Shown: positions 52,901 through 63,328, counted from the stretch's first letter. The stretch: DNA of 64,000 bases from Pyropia yezoensis (GCA_009829735.1 CM020618.1:18523346-18587345), one strand, 5' to 3'. A program made the numbers and translations. Notes: a model not told the origin generated them from the letters alone.

Positions 52901-53371
52901 ACCCACTAATAATGACTCTTGACGGGAGCGGCAATGTGGAAGCGCCAGTTCGGGCATCCCCGGGGGGACCTGCCGGTGGGGCGGGTTCAGTCACCCTTCG
53001 CCGCCGCCCTGGTCGTCCCCGCAAGACACTTCGCGTGTGGTGGTAGCGCTGGGAGCTTCCATGTAGCAGATGATCTTCCCCCATAGCAATGCTTTGTTTT
53101 TTCGATAGCCTTCTCCGTGAAAGTGGTGTGCCGTCGGGGCGTTGCTGGGGTGCCCCGGTTCGAGCTGCCGCCGCCGCAGGTGTCGCTCTTGCCTACGAGC
53201 ACAAGTACGCCTCCGTGTGTATGACGGGCGTTGTCAAGAGCAGTGCGACTGTGGTCCTTGTCCCCGCCATCCTTGCCGGCGGCGGCGGCGATAGTGGAGG
53301 TGGTGGCAAAAAGGGGTGGGGGAGGTGGAAGAACTGGGCACGTCTAGGCGGGCGGCCGTGGCGACCTCGGC
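52901..53371. other. intergenic, no gene
   Basis: No feature recognised apart from GGCGGC runs near 53280. Confidence 0.4.
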
Positions 53372-53464
53372 GGTCGACAACAGCACCGGTTTGCCCAATG
53401 CCGGTCGACAACAGCACCGGTTTGCCCGACGCCGGTCGACAGCAGCACCGGTACGCCCAGCTGG
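53372..53464. repeat. 31-bp tandem repeat, three copies
   Basis: The unit GGTCGACAACAGCACCGG plus TTTGCCCAATGCC starts at 53372, 53403 and 53434, exact 31-bp steps. The second differs slightly and the third has several changes. Confidence 0.85.
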
Positions 53465-53660
53465 CGTGCGGCGCAGCCACCCCGCCCTGGCAAGGGCAAA
53501 GGAAACCGTCTAGTGGAACCGCGATACAAGACCTTGACAAACCCATTGCACACTATATGTTTGAGAAGAATTGTCAAAATTCAAGTGACCAACACCGTCT
53601 ACTTTATGAGTTGTGTGTGTACTTTGAAATATATTTCCTGCGAGTGCCGCGCAGCGCTCC

Positions 53661-53674
53661 GTTATGTACATAAC
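53661..53674. other. 14-bp perfect palindrome, copy 1
   Basis: GTTATGTACATAAC is its own reverse complement. It recurs exactly at 54013. Confidence 0.8.
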
Positions 53675-54012
53675 AACACGGGTGTGTGTGACCACGACCG
53701 CTGTCGGGCATGTCCGTAACCAATGAGATCGTGATAGACAAAAACACAAACTTCGTTCACGAGTGCCATTCCCACGTACGAAATCGTGCGATCGATGACG
53801 TGGTCCGATTTGATGAATCACGCCACCATATCATATTATAGTGTTCAGGTTACTTTTTCAACTGATGGCGAGGACCACTTCTTTAGTTGACAGATAAACT
53901 ACGGCCTCGTCCAACTGTTTCAGTGTGCACCGTTCGCGATCCTCTGGAAACCACATGAAAATAGTCGCGGCCCTGTGCACGTGGTGCGACGCAAGAGATC
54001 TCTCGGCATCAT

Positions 54013-54026
54013 GTTATGTACATAAC
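54013..54026. other. 14-bp perfect palindrome, copy 2
   Basis: GTTATGTACATAAC again, 338 bp after the first copy. The sequence between is AT-richer than its surroundings and has no ORF of note. Confidence 0.8.
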
Positions 54027-54167
54027 GCGACCCCGTCGCTGTGGTCGGTCTGTATGAGTGCAGTATGAGTTCTGTAATTGCTTGGTGAATTAAGAGGTAA
54101 GTATGTCTGGGATTGTTTGCTACCGGATCACTTCACCTCTGTGGATCCGCCTGGGTGGGGGGCGGAA

Positions 54168-54350
54168 GTGGGGGTGGGGGGTAGGGGGTGGGTGGGGGGG
54201 GGGGGGGGGGGGGGGGGGGGGGTGGGGGGGGGGTTGTGAGCCGCACATTGTTGGTGTGTGTCCAGAGTCCGTCTGCCAAGCAAAGCGTACCGCCCGCCCG
54301 CCCGCCAACCAACCCACCCACCCACCCACCCACCCACCCACACGCCGACC
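54168..54350. repeat. poly-G tract followed by a (CCCA)n microsatellite
   Basis: Long G runs at 54197-54234 are followed 80 bp later by CGCC repeats and about eight CCCA units (54303-54341). Confidence 0.85.
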
Positions 54351-54667
54351 AGCAGGGTGTTGTGACGGCAGAGGCGCCGTCGGTGGCGGTGTCGTCGGTG
54401 GTGGTGTCGTCGGTGATGTGCGGCCGCTCGAGTCAGCGGCCACGGGCGACAGTCCGGTCGGGATGGTGGTGCGCCTGGGGCCCTCCCTCCCATACCCCGC
54501 CAGTGTCGTCGTGTGACCCTACCGCATCGGGAGGTGGTGTGGTTGGGGGGGTAATCACGGGCGACGGCAGCGGGATGCTCCGTTGTGACTCGTCCAAGAG
54601 AAAATCATCGTTGTGCCCACGCGTCCGCAGCGTGAATGCACTGGGTACTGTCGCGCCTGGGGGGGTG

Positions 54668-54871
54668 GGCGGTACAGGCGCGGGGGCGGGCGCAGGCGCC
54701 GGCGCGGGCGTGGGCGCGGGCGCGGGCGCAGGCGCGGGCGCCACGGGCGGCGCCGGCGCGGGCGCTGCCGCCGGGGTCAGGTGGGGGCGTATGGTGTGGC
54801 CGGGACGGGCGCGGACGCCGGGGTCAGGTGGGGGCGTATGGTGTGGCCGGGACGGGCGCGGACGCCACCAC
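54668..54871. repeat. (GCGGGC)n-like tract and a 47-bp tandem duplication
   Basis: Hexamers such as GGGCGC and GGCGCG dominate to about 54770 and translate to Ala-Gly repeats. A unit of about 47 bp containing GCCGGGGTCAGGTGGGGGCG and GGGACGGGCGCGGACGCC then occurs twice in tandem, the second copy starting near 54819. Confidence 0.75.
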
Positions 54872-55293
54872 CACCGGGGCGCGCGCGGGCACGGGCGGTA
54901 CCGACACGGGCGAGCGCGGGCGCGGGCACCACGGCCTACGACCTAGACTGCTCGTCACGTAGGGGAGGATGACCCACGGCGACCACGGGGAGGGGTGTTG
55001 TAGGGGAGGGGAGGGGGGAGCGGGGGGGGGGGCAGGGGGCGGCGATCGAAATGTGAGCGGAAGTACTTTGTTTTCCACATGGTCTTCTTACCGTTGGCCG
55101 TTGTCTAGATATGGAAAACCACCTTTCCCATCTTCCGTGGCTGTATGCCCCAAGAGTTTTGATCCACGCACTACCCCGCGTCCTTGCTGGGAGAATTAGG
55201 ACAGACAAGGGAACGACTGGTGCACAGTCAGACACAGGGAAGGGGGCGGGGGGGAAGGGGGGGCAGACTGCACCATTGCATTGTCGGGGGGCG

Positions 55294-55485
55294 CCATGTC
55301 TGCATGACAATACACATTGACGAGGTGTCGGACAGCATGTCTGTATGACAATACATATTGAAGTAGTGTCGGACAGCATGTCTGTATGACAATACGTACA
55401 CATGGAAGCGGTGTCTGGCAGCATGTCTGCATGGCATTACACAATGACGTGGTGTCGGACAGCATGTCTGTATGACAATAGAAGT
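55294..55485. repeat. 42-bp tandem repeat, five copies
   Basis: The word CATGTCTG[CT]ATG starts at about 55294, 55336, 55378, 55422 and 55463, steps of 42, 42, 44 and 41 bp. Each unit carries GGTGTCGGACAG before it and ACAATAC after it, and GACAGCATGTCTGT is partly self-complementary. The stretch is AT-richer than its flanks. Confidence 0.85.
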
Positions 55486-55999
55486 GGTGTCCGGACTGCA
55501 TAAGCTGAAAGAGATTGGGTGCAGGTGCGCAAAACCATGGCGGAGGCCGAGGCGGTCAGCTTTGATGGCTCTGTTGACGTGCACCGGGACGGCGGCAGTA
55601 CTGGGCGTGGCGCCGCCGTCGGCGGCACCGTTCTCGCCCGTGGCAGTCGTTGGAGGTGGCGGTGGTGGCGCGGCGCCGCGCGGCGCGTCGGATCAGGAAC
55701 AGGCATTCTACCTTTGCCGCCCCACACCAGCTCGCCCCCACCCCCCCCTCCCACTTTCTGCGCATGCGTCGTCGGACAAAGGGGGATGTGATTTTCAGGC
55801 GCTCAGAGCAGTCAGTGAGCTTGCCGTCGCACCGGGCGAGAGTGTGTAGGGGCCAATAGCCTCGGGTCGGGCCGGGTTCTGAGTTCTTTGCGAGGGGGGC
55901 CGGCGGGCACAGCTGGTTTTGCACGTTCTCTTGCTTCTTTGTTCTGTCTTGGCTCATTTTTTCCCTCTGTTGTGAGGTGTGCTGGAAGGATGGGGCCGG

Positions 56000-56130
56000 G
56001 GCCAGCCAATGGCGAGGTTGCTCGGAGGGGGGAGGGGGGGTGCCGGGGCCAGCCAATGGCGGGGTTGCTAGGAGGAAGAGGGGGAGGGGGTGCCGGGGCC
56101 AGCCAATGGCGGGGTTGTTGGGAGGGGGAG
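56000..56130 (+). repeat. three tandem copies of a CCAAT-box unit
   Basis: CCAGCCAATGGCG[AG]GGTTG occurs at 56002, 56049 and 56099, each followed by a G-rich spacer with GGAGG words. GCCAAT is the core of the CCAAT promoter element. Confidence 0.75.
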
Positions 56131-56679
56131 GGGGGGGGGGGGGTGCCGGCCCCGCCTCCACGCGCTTCCACCCCCAGCCACACGTCAAAGACGCGCACGC
56201 CGGGAACCGCCGCGGGCGGCCACATCTCGGCCCAGTGGAGCCGCACAGTGACGGCGCCGCCGCTGCCACAGTCGCCATCACCGCCGCCGGCCGCCGCGAC
56301 GGCGGGCGCCGCGGGGACGGGGAGGGTTGAGGAGAGGTTGTCCCCCGGAGCGAAGCGGTACGTCTGCTATAGCCCCGGTGTGTCGGTGCCGCCAACCGGC
56401 CGGCCGCGGCGGGCGGCCACGTACGTGGACGCGGGGGTGGTGAGGGTAGCCGCGACTTCGAGTGCCCAGCCGGGCGGCGCGGCAACGGCGCCAACGCTCA
56501 TGCGCCACGCGGGGGGGGCGGGCGCCGTCGGCACGGCCGCCGCCGGGTGCACCGCGGCGGCGGCGGCGGTGGCCGCAGCGGCGGCGGCACATGCCGCCGT
56601 CGGTGGCGCCCGCGGCCGCGGCGCGCCTGTCTGGGCGCCCCCCGCCCCCACCTTCTCCCGGGCCTTCCCCCCGCCCGCC

Positions 56680-56895
56680 GCCGCCGCCGCCGCCGCCGCC
56701 ACTGGTGGGGGGGGGGCGGCCGCCCGCCGCGGCCACGGAGCCGGGGACGGCCGGCGCGGGCGGAGGTGCCGTGGCGACAGGCCCCACCGACGCTGCCGCT
56801 GCCACCGCCCTCCGCAACGTGTGGGGGGGGCGGCCGCCCGCCGCGGCGGCGGCGGCGGCGGCGGTTGAGGTGCTGTTCCGGCGCCTCTGCCGCGC

Positions 56896-56939
<44 letters not shown>

Positions 56940-56945
56940 AGCGGC
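56680..56945. repeat. (CCG)n and (CGG)n triplet runs
   Basis: CCGCCGCCGCC-type runs near 56680-56700 and a run of about 14 CGG near 56898-56940. They translate into Ala, Gly, Pro or Arg homopolymers depending on frame, and ORFs spanning 55.9-57.1 kb on both strands owe their length to them. Confidence 0.85.
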
Positions 56946-57588
56946 GCGCCGTCGGTAGTGGTCGGTGATGGGGTTGGCGGTGGCGGTGGTGGGGGTGGGG
57001 GTGGTGCTGCAGCTGATGGGTGGGGGCGGAGGCCAGCCGACTCCGTTGCCGCCTCCACAGCCACCGCTGCCGCCACGCCGCCACGCCGCCACACGGCCAC
57101 GCGGTGCCAGCTGGTGCGCGACTTTTCAGCCTGAGCTGGCGATCGCGGTCGGCACCGCGTCGGCGGCGTCGGCCGCGGACCGTTTCCTGTGGACAATAAT
57201 CCGGTTTTTATGCTGGTTATTTGGCCCAGGAAATACACACTGCAGGCCAGGAAACGCCCAGGAAACCCTCTCAATGAGACAACGAATCGATAACGGAACG
57301 CCGTAGAGAGTGCACCAGAGCAGAGAACATGACGTATGCTGTCCTCGGGAGCATCTCTGATGTAAGAACGCGGCAGTGACGCCACAATCCAGCACTGACG
57401 GTTCGGTTGCACAGAACGTCTCGAACTGGGTTGAGAGGGGATAGTTATAGTCGGATTATTACAGCTGAATATTTCACTGTATTAATCCAAACCATGGATG
57501 GGCAGACAATAATTATGCAACGTGAGCACCACGTGTCGATAGTTGATTATCATTTCCTCTCTCTACGTTGTAATTAAGTACTGTAATC
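56946..57588. other. no gene; AT-richer tail
   Basis: The word CCAGGAAA recurs four times around 57226-57275. Otherwise nothing is recognised. Confidence 0.4.
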
Positions 57589-57711
57589 TCATCGGCGGTT
57601 GAGCACCGTCGGGTTGCCCAAGAGGGTCTTAGTGCAAAACTTGCACACAAAGCGCCGCGGGTCGTCGGTGGCGGTGAAGTAGGCCCAGACGGGGTCCTTG
57701 GCAGCCCCCAT
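57589..57711 (-). pseudogene. BED-type zinc finger fragment (hAT-like transposase start)
   Basis: The minus-strand ATG at 57711 opens a 40-residue ORF with VWAYFTATDDPRRFVCKFC, then TKTLLGNPTVLN. An aromatic pair followed by C-x(2)-C and a G-N-x-T-x-L segment is the front half of a BED finger as in hAT transposases. The His pair that should complete the finger is absent before the stop, so either splicing occurs (a GTG word follows NPT) or the copy is broken. A CTCATAAAGGCGG word upstream (about 57889) could be its TATA element. No catalytic domain is found nearby. Confidence 0.5.
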
Positions 57712-58131
57712 GGCACTCGGGCGGTGGCGGCGGGGGGAGGGGCGCGGGGGGGAGGGGGGGGGCGTGGCGTTGGGGGAGGGCGGGGGGGGAAGAGTCGGGA
57801 GTGGGCGTGGCCTGGGTGACTGTGGAGGGGAGGGTGGCCTGGACGTGGGGGGGAGTGGTCGGCAGCTGTGCCACCCGCCTTTATGAGGAGGGGGGGGGGG
57901 TAGGCAGTGGGTGATGGCCGCGCATGAGAACTGTGCACCTGGGAGGGGGGTTGCGGCAGGCGGCAGGCGCGGCCACGACCCAGCCACGATACTGCACGTG
58001 CGGCGAGAGCGCAGGCAGTGCGGCGTGAGGGGCAGGCACGGGCGCCGCCTGGCGAAAGCTGAGCAGGCAGGCCCTCCCAGTGCTCCCGCCACAACCGGCT
58101 CTGGCGACACAGCCAGCAGCACCACCCTCTC

Positions 58132-58262
58132 AAAACGGCTGTCTGGAAATGCCCGCAGCGCCACCCCCCCCAGCGCAGCGAAACGGCTGCCTGGCATTGC
58201 CTGCTGCTCCGCCCCCCCCCCGCAAAACGGCTGCCTGGCATTGCCCGCAGCGCCGCCGTCAG
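58132..58262. repeat. about 45-bp tandem repeat, three copies
   Basis: AAACGGCTG[TC]CTGG then TTGCCCGCAGCGCC recurs at about 58133, 58181 and 58224 with C-rich spacers of variable length. Confidence 0.75.
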
Positions 58263-58344
58263 CCGCTGCCATTGCCGGTGACAAGGTAGATCGCCAGGCG
58301 AAACGGTCGGAATACTTTTGATATATTTGGAACGTGAAACTCAT

Positions 58345-58947
58345 AACTCTTCCACAAATGCTTTCTATAAGTATACTGTCAGCATTTATATAGTTATACT
58401 GAAATAGATCCTTTAGCGGATGATTACACCGTAAACTTGCATCCCTGGTCTCGAATGCGCTCCCGAAAAACGCCCCGACTCGACGCTGGGCTGTCCGAAC
58501 GCGGCGGGACGCGCATATGTCGATCAGACACCCGGGCGTTCCGGGCTCGGGCTTTCGTCAGGTTCAGATCCGGCGAGATGCTGCAGGCGAAGCGGTAGGA
58601 GCATCCAGCATGCGTCTGGTTGAGAGTAAATAGTTCAATGGACAGGATGACTCGTAAGCACCTCTCTTCGTCATGGACTTGACCTAGATGAGACTAATAC
58701 GGTTGGACTTCATCTTAGGACGTGTAGTATTGAGAAAGCGTTTCCAGAAATTTCAACTACCTTTCCTGGCCAGTATAACCACGAATAGGACGGCTCTAAC
58801 TGCTATGGACTTGGGCGGGAGCTGACTTAGACGTCATGCTTAGAGAATGACTTGTGCCTAATACACGCATGGAATGATATAGTGTTTCCCGGGGGCTCAA
58901 CTATCCTTTCCCCACCAGGCTAACTTCGCAGGCGCATCTTCTTTCAA
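58345..58947. other. no gene seen, AT-richer
   Basis: Short ORFs only. No repeat or motif recognised. Confidence 0.5.
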
Positions 58948-59785
58948 GTGAGTAATTGTACGCGTGGACTACAGGGACGGAAACGAGTGCACGGGGCTCG
59001 CTTGACCGCTGCCGTTGAGGGAGCGCCTACAACGTGCGTTTGGCGACGGGCCGGTTTGTGCATTGCGCGACGCCAACCGCCAAACGCAGCGGGCTGCGGG
59101 TACCCCGTGCGTGCTGTCGTCGGGCGAGGCGCTCACCGCGGCCACCCGGTGACTTGGGCGCCCCCGTCATGCGGTACCGCCTTCGTCCGTGGCACTGTGC
59201 CGCTCCCGTCACGCGGTGCTGCCGGCCGTCGCTACGCCGCCATCGGATGCCGGAGGGGGGGAGGGGGTGAAGATGTGGGTGGGAGCAAGGTTGCGGGTTG
59301 CGCGCGGGGAAGGGGGAGGGGGGGGTGAGGATGCGGGGGAGGTAGGTAGAGGCAACGGCGGGAGGGACCGATAGTTTGAGCGGGGGGGGGGGGGGTGCTG
59401 ATGCGGAGACGGACAGCACGGCTGTGTGTGGGGAGAGGGATGGGGGAGGATGCGGCGATGCTGGGGGGGGGGGGGGGCTGCACAGGGGGAGGGATTGAGG
59501 GTGCGAGGGGGGAAGGGGGTGTGATGGGGGGGGGGAGTGAGGGTCGGGGGGGCGGGGGGGCTGCCGCGGAGGCAGCGGCATGCAGGGAGGCGAGGGTGCT
59601 TGGTGGCTCCAGGGTATGGCTGGCGAGCCGCGGGGTGCTTTTCGTATGCACCCTCCCCAGCCCAGGGCGAGTGGCTGTGTGCGGCAGGACCGCCGTGACC
59701 TACGCGACCCGCGTGGGCGGGGGTGGGGGACCCCGCGGCCTCGGCGCGCGTGGTGCCTCCCGTCGCTGGCAAGCCGCCTCGGGGC
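58948..59785. other. GC-rich, no confident gene
   Basis: Long ORFs on both strands (for example 59209-60189 minus) come from Pro/Ser/Ala-rich low-complexity sequence with G runs at 59379-59395 and 59461-59475. None has motifs. Confidence 0.4.
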
Positions 59786-59798
59786 GCCCATAAAGGCG
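59786..59798 (+). promoter_or_regulatory. TATA-like element of the secreted-protein gene
   Basis: GCCCATAAAGGCG lies 165 bp upstream of the ATG at 59954. Confidence 0.45.
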
Positions 59799-59953
59799 GC
59801 CGCGCGGGGCAGCTGCTGCCACCCGGCCCACTCCCTTTTTTCATCACCCTCTCCACCAGCACACGTCGCGCACCCCTCCATATTTCTTCCCTTCCCTTCC
59901 CTCCGCTGCCTGCCCCCTCCCTCCGCTCCGTCCCCCTCCCTCTTTCCTTCGCC

Positions 59954-60355
59954 ATGGCCGGCTCTGCCATCCGCTCCCTGGTTGCCGCCGTCGCTATCGG
60001 CGCCGTGCTGGTGGCTGCTGCTTTCCCCGCCGCTGTCTCTGCTACCGACTCACCGTCGTGCACGACCGAAGCAGATGTGGGCACCTTTGTCGGGTGGTGC
60101 CGCTGCTCGTCCATGACCATCCCCCGCGACCTGGTCAAGTTCAATGGCCTCTCGTCTGACCCGTGGTGCAAGGTGTCGGCACCCGACACGACCGTTCACT
60201 ACTGTGACGCTGAGGGCCAGGGTAACTGTGACCTCCAGTGCGCGTCGCCCATCCACGAGTGCACCTCCGCGCCGTCGCCGGTCAACCAGGTGTGCGCGTG
60301 CGCCAAGGGCAACGTGCGCACCGTCCTGCGGTACAATGGGCCGCTGGCGCCTTGA
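59954..60355 (+). CDS. small secreted Cys-rich protein
   Basis: The ATG at 59954 stands in GCCATGG context. The first 30 residues form a classical signal peptide (basic Arg at position 7, a long Ala/Val core, A-V-S-A before the likely cleavage site). The mature part of about 103 residues has ten cysteines (36, 49, 51, 72, 84, 92, 96, 103, 114, 116), an even number, as expected for disulfide bonding. It has two C-x-C pairs (WCRC, VCAC). No family is recognised. The upstream frame is open further but contains no better start. A secreted extracellular or cell-wall protein is inferred. Confidence 0.7.
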   Translation: MAGSAIRSLVAAVAIGAVLVAAAFPAAVSATDSPSCTTEADVGTFVGWCRCSSMTIPRDLVKFNGLSSDPWCKVSAPDTTVHYCDAEGQGNCDLQCASPIHECTSAPSPVNQVCACAKGNVRTVLRYNGPLAP

Positions 60356-61164
60356 GGTTGCCTGCTTCTGGGGAGTCGGGGGGCGGGGGAGGATGGGAGC
60401 TGCGTCCCCTCTTGCGTGCTCCCCGCGGTTGTCCTTGGATTGTTGGGGTGGCAACGGGCGGGGGGACCTTGCCCGGCTGTGGGGGCCGAAGGCTGCCGTG
60501 CAGCTGCGGTCGCGTTTTGTGCACTGGACATAGAAATTAGCACGGAGAACGCAAGGGCGTGTTTCGCTGGAACCGATTTTGCACAGGCGGGTGCCGTAGC
60601 CGCTTCCTCCCCCCCTCCCCCAGATTGTCCCCCCGTTCTTCCCCCCCATCCTGCCAAAAGTCAAGCAAGACGCTGGCACCTGACGCCATAGCGGTTCCTT
60701 TCCCCGTCGTCGTGGTGACGGCGCCGACCAACGAAGCAGTTGTTGAACAAAGACACGGGGGCTGTCGATGGTGCTGCCCTTGCTTGCGGGTCGAGCAGCC
60801 GGCGGCCATCGTCTTGTTCTCGCACCAGCCGCCGCAGGCGCTGCCATAGACCCCTATGGGTGCTCAGATCCGGAACAACTGTGAAGAGCCCAGAAAAAAG
60901 GTTGATTGCTCGGGGGCCATCCCTCGTCGGCAAGGGCGCCCGCAGGCACACGGGGCGGCGACGATGGGCTACTCAACTCGCGTCTCGTTCCCCCAAGGGT
61001 AGCTGGGGACCCTTAGCAGGCACCCCCTTCCCGCGACGCGTCCCTCTGCGTCGCGCACTGCCCACCCTCTTCTCTCTTTCTACACCCAAACCCACCACAG
61101 CTCCCCTGATCAAGGTGCTTTCAAGGTGCTTGCCCTTCCATTTGCGAAATTGCCTCGCCTACCC
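60356..61164. other. intergenic, no gene
   Basis: Overlapping ORFs on both strands without motifs. It is the space between the secreted-protein gene and the end of the convergent SRPBCC gene. Confidence 0.4.
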
Positions 61165-62070
61165 TCAAGAAGATGCCATACCGCCCCTCGCCGCGGCCGC
61201 CCGTGCCAGCCGCCGTCGCCGCTGCGACCGCAACACATACGCGCGGAAGCGTGCCAGGTCGGCAGCGATGGCGCCTTCAATCCAGCTCCCTGCCGACGTC
61301 GAGGACACGACCGTTGCGAGGATGCCCCCCAGCTGGGCGTCAACCACCATAGTCAGGCGGGTCGTCACCACCCCCGCCCCCGACCCCCCCTGCATCCCGC
61401 TTGTTGTCACGTCGGCAAATGTCACCCCCCCGACATGGCGCACCCCAGTTGTGGCCGTCCACACAATCGGTCGCCCATCATCTTCCGTCTCTTCTGCCGC
61501 GTCGTCGACAGCCGCGGCGGCCGACAGGGCGCCGCCGGCCTCGGCCGGGCCCCGCTCCGGGGGCACCACCGTCCCGGGGGCGTCGACGGCCTGCCAGCTG
61601 AGTTTGACGCCCCGCCAAGAAAACGACCAGGTCGTCACGGACGGGTCAGTCGGGTCACGGACGACGGACGTGAGGCATGCCGACCAGGCGGGCATGCGGG
61701 ACAGGTCACGAAACGAGGCGGCCACAGCGGGAAGGGGGGCGGGAATGTCCACTGACACAACCACCCGGGTGGTAGGGCCGGCGGGGGTACCCGGTGCGGG
61801 GCTGGGAGCGGCGGCCGCTGCCACAGGGGCCGACGGGCAGGGGTGTTCAACGACAAATGAGGCACCCCGGGAGGGGGAAAGAGCGCGCGCCCCAGAAGAG
61901 GCCGCCACCCCCAAACGCCACGCGTGTAGAAAGGAAGATCGAGGAAGAGAAGGAGGGGGTCGCCGAGGGGTGGTGCCACCGATGACAGCGGCACGGCGGG
62001 CAACCCCGGCGGGCCAGGGTGCTAGGAAGGTGACGGCGGCCACCTGAGGGGGCGGGGACGGCGCCATCAT
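61165..62070 (-). CDS. SRPBCC (Bet v 1/START-like) domain protein, probably plastid-targeted
   Basis: I chose the ATG at 62070 because the longer frame lacks a supported start. The first 95 residues are Ala/Ser/Arg/Pro-rich with few acidic residues, like a plastid transit peptide. From about residue 103 a SRPBCC fold can be followed: VVVSVDIPAP (first strand), SFRDLSRMPAWSACLTSVV, TTWSFSWRGVKLSWQA, then IVWTATTGVRHVGGVTFADV, VTTRLTMVVDAQLGG, and a final helix (AIAADLARFRAYV). This matches the cyclase/dehydrase-like proteins of cyanobacteria and plastids, which hold hydrophobic ligands. An acidic Ala-rich insert (residues 170-200) separates two strands. The ligand cannot be told. An AT-rich TTTATATTGG word on the minus strand lies about 260 bp upstream. 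Confidence 0.75.
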   Translation of the reverse strand: MMAPSPPPQVAAVTFLAPWPAGVARRAAVIGGTTPRRPPPSLPRSSFLHAWRLGVAASSGARALSPSRGASFVVEHPCPSAPVAAAAAPSPAPGTPAGPTTRVVVSVDIPAPLPAVAASFRDLSRMPAWSACLTSVVRDPTDPSVTTWSFSWRGVKLSWQAVDAPGTVVPPERGPAEAGGALSAAAAVDDAAEETEDDGRPIVWTATTGVRHVGGVTFADVTTSGMQGGSGAGVVTTRLTMVVDAQLGGILATVVSSTSAGSWIEGAIAADLARFRAYVLRSQRRRRLARAAAARGGMASS

Positions 62071-63203
62071 GGGGGCCAGGGCGTGCCGCACAAGCAGCCC
62101 AGAGAGCAGCAATCGGGGGTGGAGAGTGACGGTGGGTGCTTGTCCGCGTCGACAGAGAGCGACGCTGTGGAGTTTCTCAGAGAGATGCAACTGGCTGCGA
62201 AGGACACTCTGCAAGCTGACTCCCCCACCCTGTTCGCAAGTGGAGGCAGCGTCCGTTCGCTCGGTTGTGTGGGCTGCATTCGGTAGCTTTTGGACGGAAT
62301 GGAGCCCGAATTTCAAAGAAGGGCCAGCCAATATAAACATTCGCAAGTAAACTTTGGACGTTTCAATGTGGCAGGCGAAAGTACTAACTATCTATAGGCT
62401 TGGGATCACACGCCGCACCTGATGTAAGATCACGTACTTTGCGTAATCTCATGCGTGATTTAGCGCGTAACCACATGTCAAGCACGGCTAGAAAACGCGT
62501 GCTTGATTAGGACCTAAGTATGCGATACAAATACTACATCTCATGAGGGGACTGGCCCGAATTATAGTGGCTCTGCCCGCCTGCGCGTGGTTCTCCGCCA
62601 TGGGGATGCAAAGTGCATCACACCGCGGACGACGCCCCGCATCCGCTTCCGCGATGCGCGCCCGACGACGGCGCTCATGTCACCAGCAGCCGCGGCAGCG
62701 CCGGTAGCGTGCGACTTCTCGTCCGCCGGCAGGGATTGCAGCGATGGTGGCAGCGGCGGCAGCGGTGGAAGCCGCGTCAGCGGCGTCAATGACGGTGCTG
62801 GTGGCAGAGGCGGCGGTGACAGCAGTGGAAGGCCCGGCATTGTCTCTCAAAACTCTACATTTGACACCCTCGAGTGCACCGCATCTCTGTCAGCCCCCCT
62901 GTCGTCGTTAGAAGGGATTAATTATTCTCCATTGCGAGCAAAACGGCCTGAAATCACTCTTAGTAACTATTCCTGGCGCATGGACTGTATACAGCGCGAT
63001 TCATCGCAAACTTATACAAGCTAGGGATTAAACTAGCTCCAGACTAGTCAAATGTTTCCTATGTGGCCGTTTTCGGGAAGAAGTGAGACGATGTATCCAA
63101 GCAGTACAGCCTCGTCCAAGTTAATTCCGGACAGATTGCTGCTGAGCCAGAGGCAAAGATGTAAATGCCATTTTTCACAAGTGAACGCATTAGGGCTGTG
63201 AAA
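62071..63203. other. upstream region of the SRPBCC gene; no confident gene
   Basis: Near 62400-62520 the sequence is AT-richer with GCGTGATT and CGCGTGCTTGATTA words. A 145-codon plus-strand ORF (62587-63024) is Gly/Ser-rich in the middle and unrecognised. Confidence 0.4.
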
Positions 63204-63328
63204 CGCGCCCCGATTCGGCGGGGCACGATGCGCTTCTGCTACATAGCACCCCATCGCGCCTTCATTACGCCCTCGAGGAAGCCGTCGCGCCCCAGAGCAC
63301 TTCTTGTAGCCCCCTATACTTTACTGTA
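63204..63328 (+). repeat. dispersed repeat E, copy 2
   Basis: CGCGCCCCGATTCGGCGG, GCGCTTCTGCTACATAGC, TTACGCCCTCGAGGAAGCC and GTCGCGCC follow in the same order as at 46263-46395. Copies differ by about a third of bases. Confidence 0.55.

Noticed and set aside
53372..53464. CRISPR-like array (31-bp and 42-bp repeats in this region)
   Set aside because: Units are directly tandem without unique spacers, only three to five copies, in eukaryotic DNA.
54303..54341. Telomere-like repeat
   Set aside because: CCCA units are a simple microsatellite, short and internal, next to other simple repeats.
55888..57412. ORFs up to 326 codons on both strands at 55.9-57.4 kb
   Set aside because: Length comes from CGG/CCG runs that give Ala, Gly, Pro or Arg homopolymers in every frame.
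59209..60189. 326-codon minus-strand ORF opposite the secreted-protein gene
   Set aside because: Pro/Ser/Ala-rich low complexity. The plus-strand gene has a signal peptide, good start context and a patterned Cys content.
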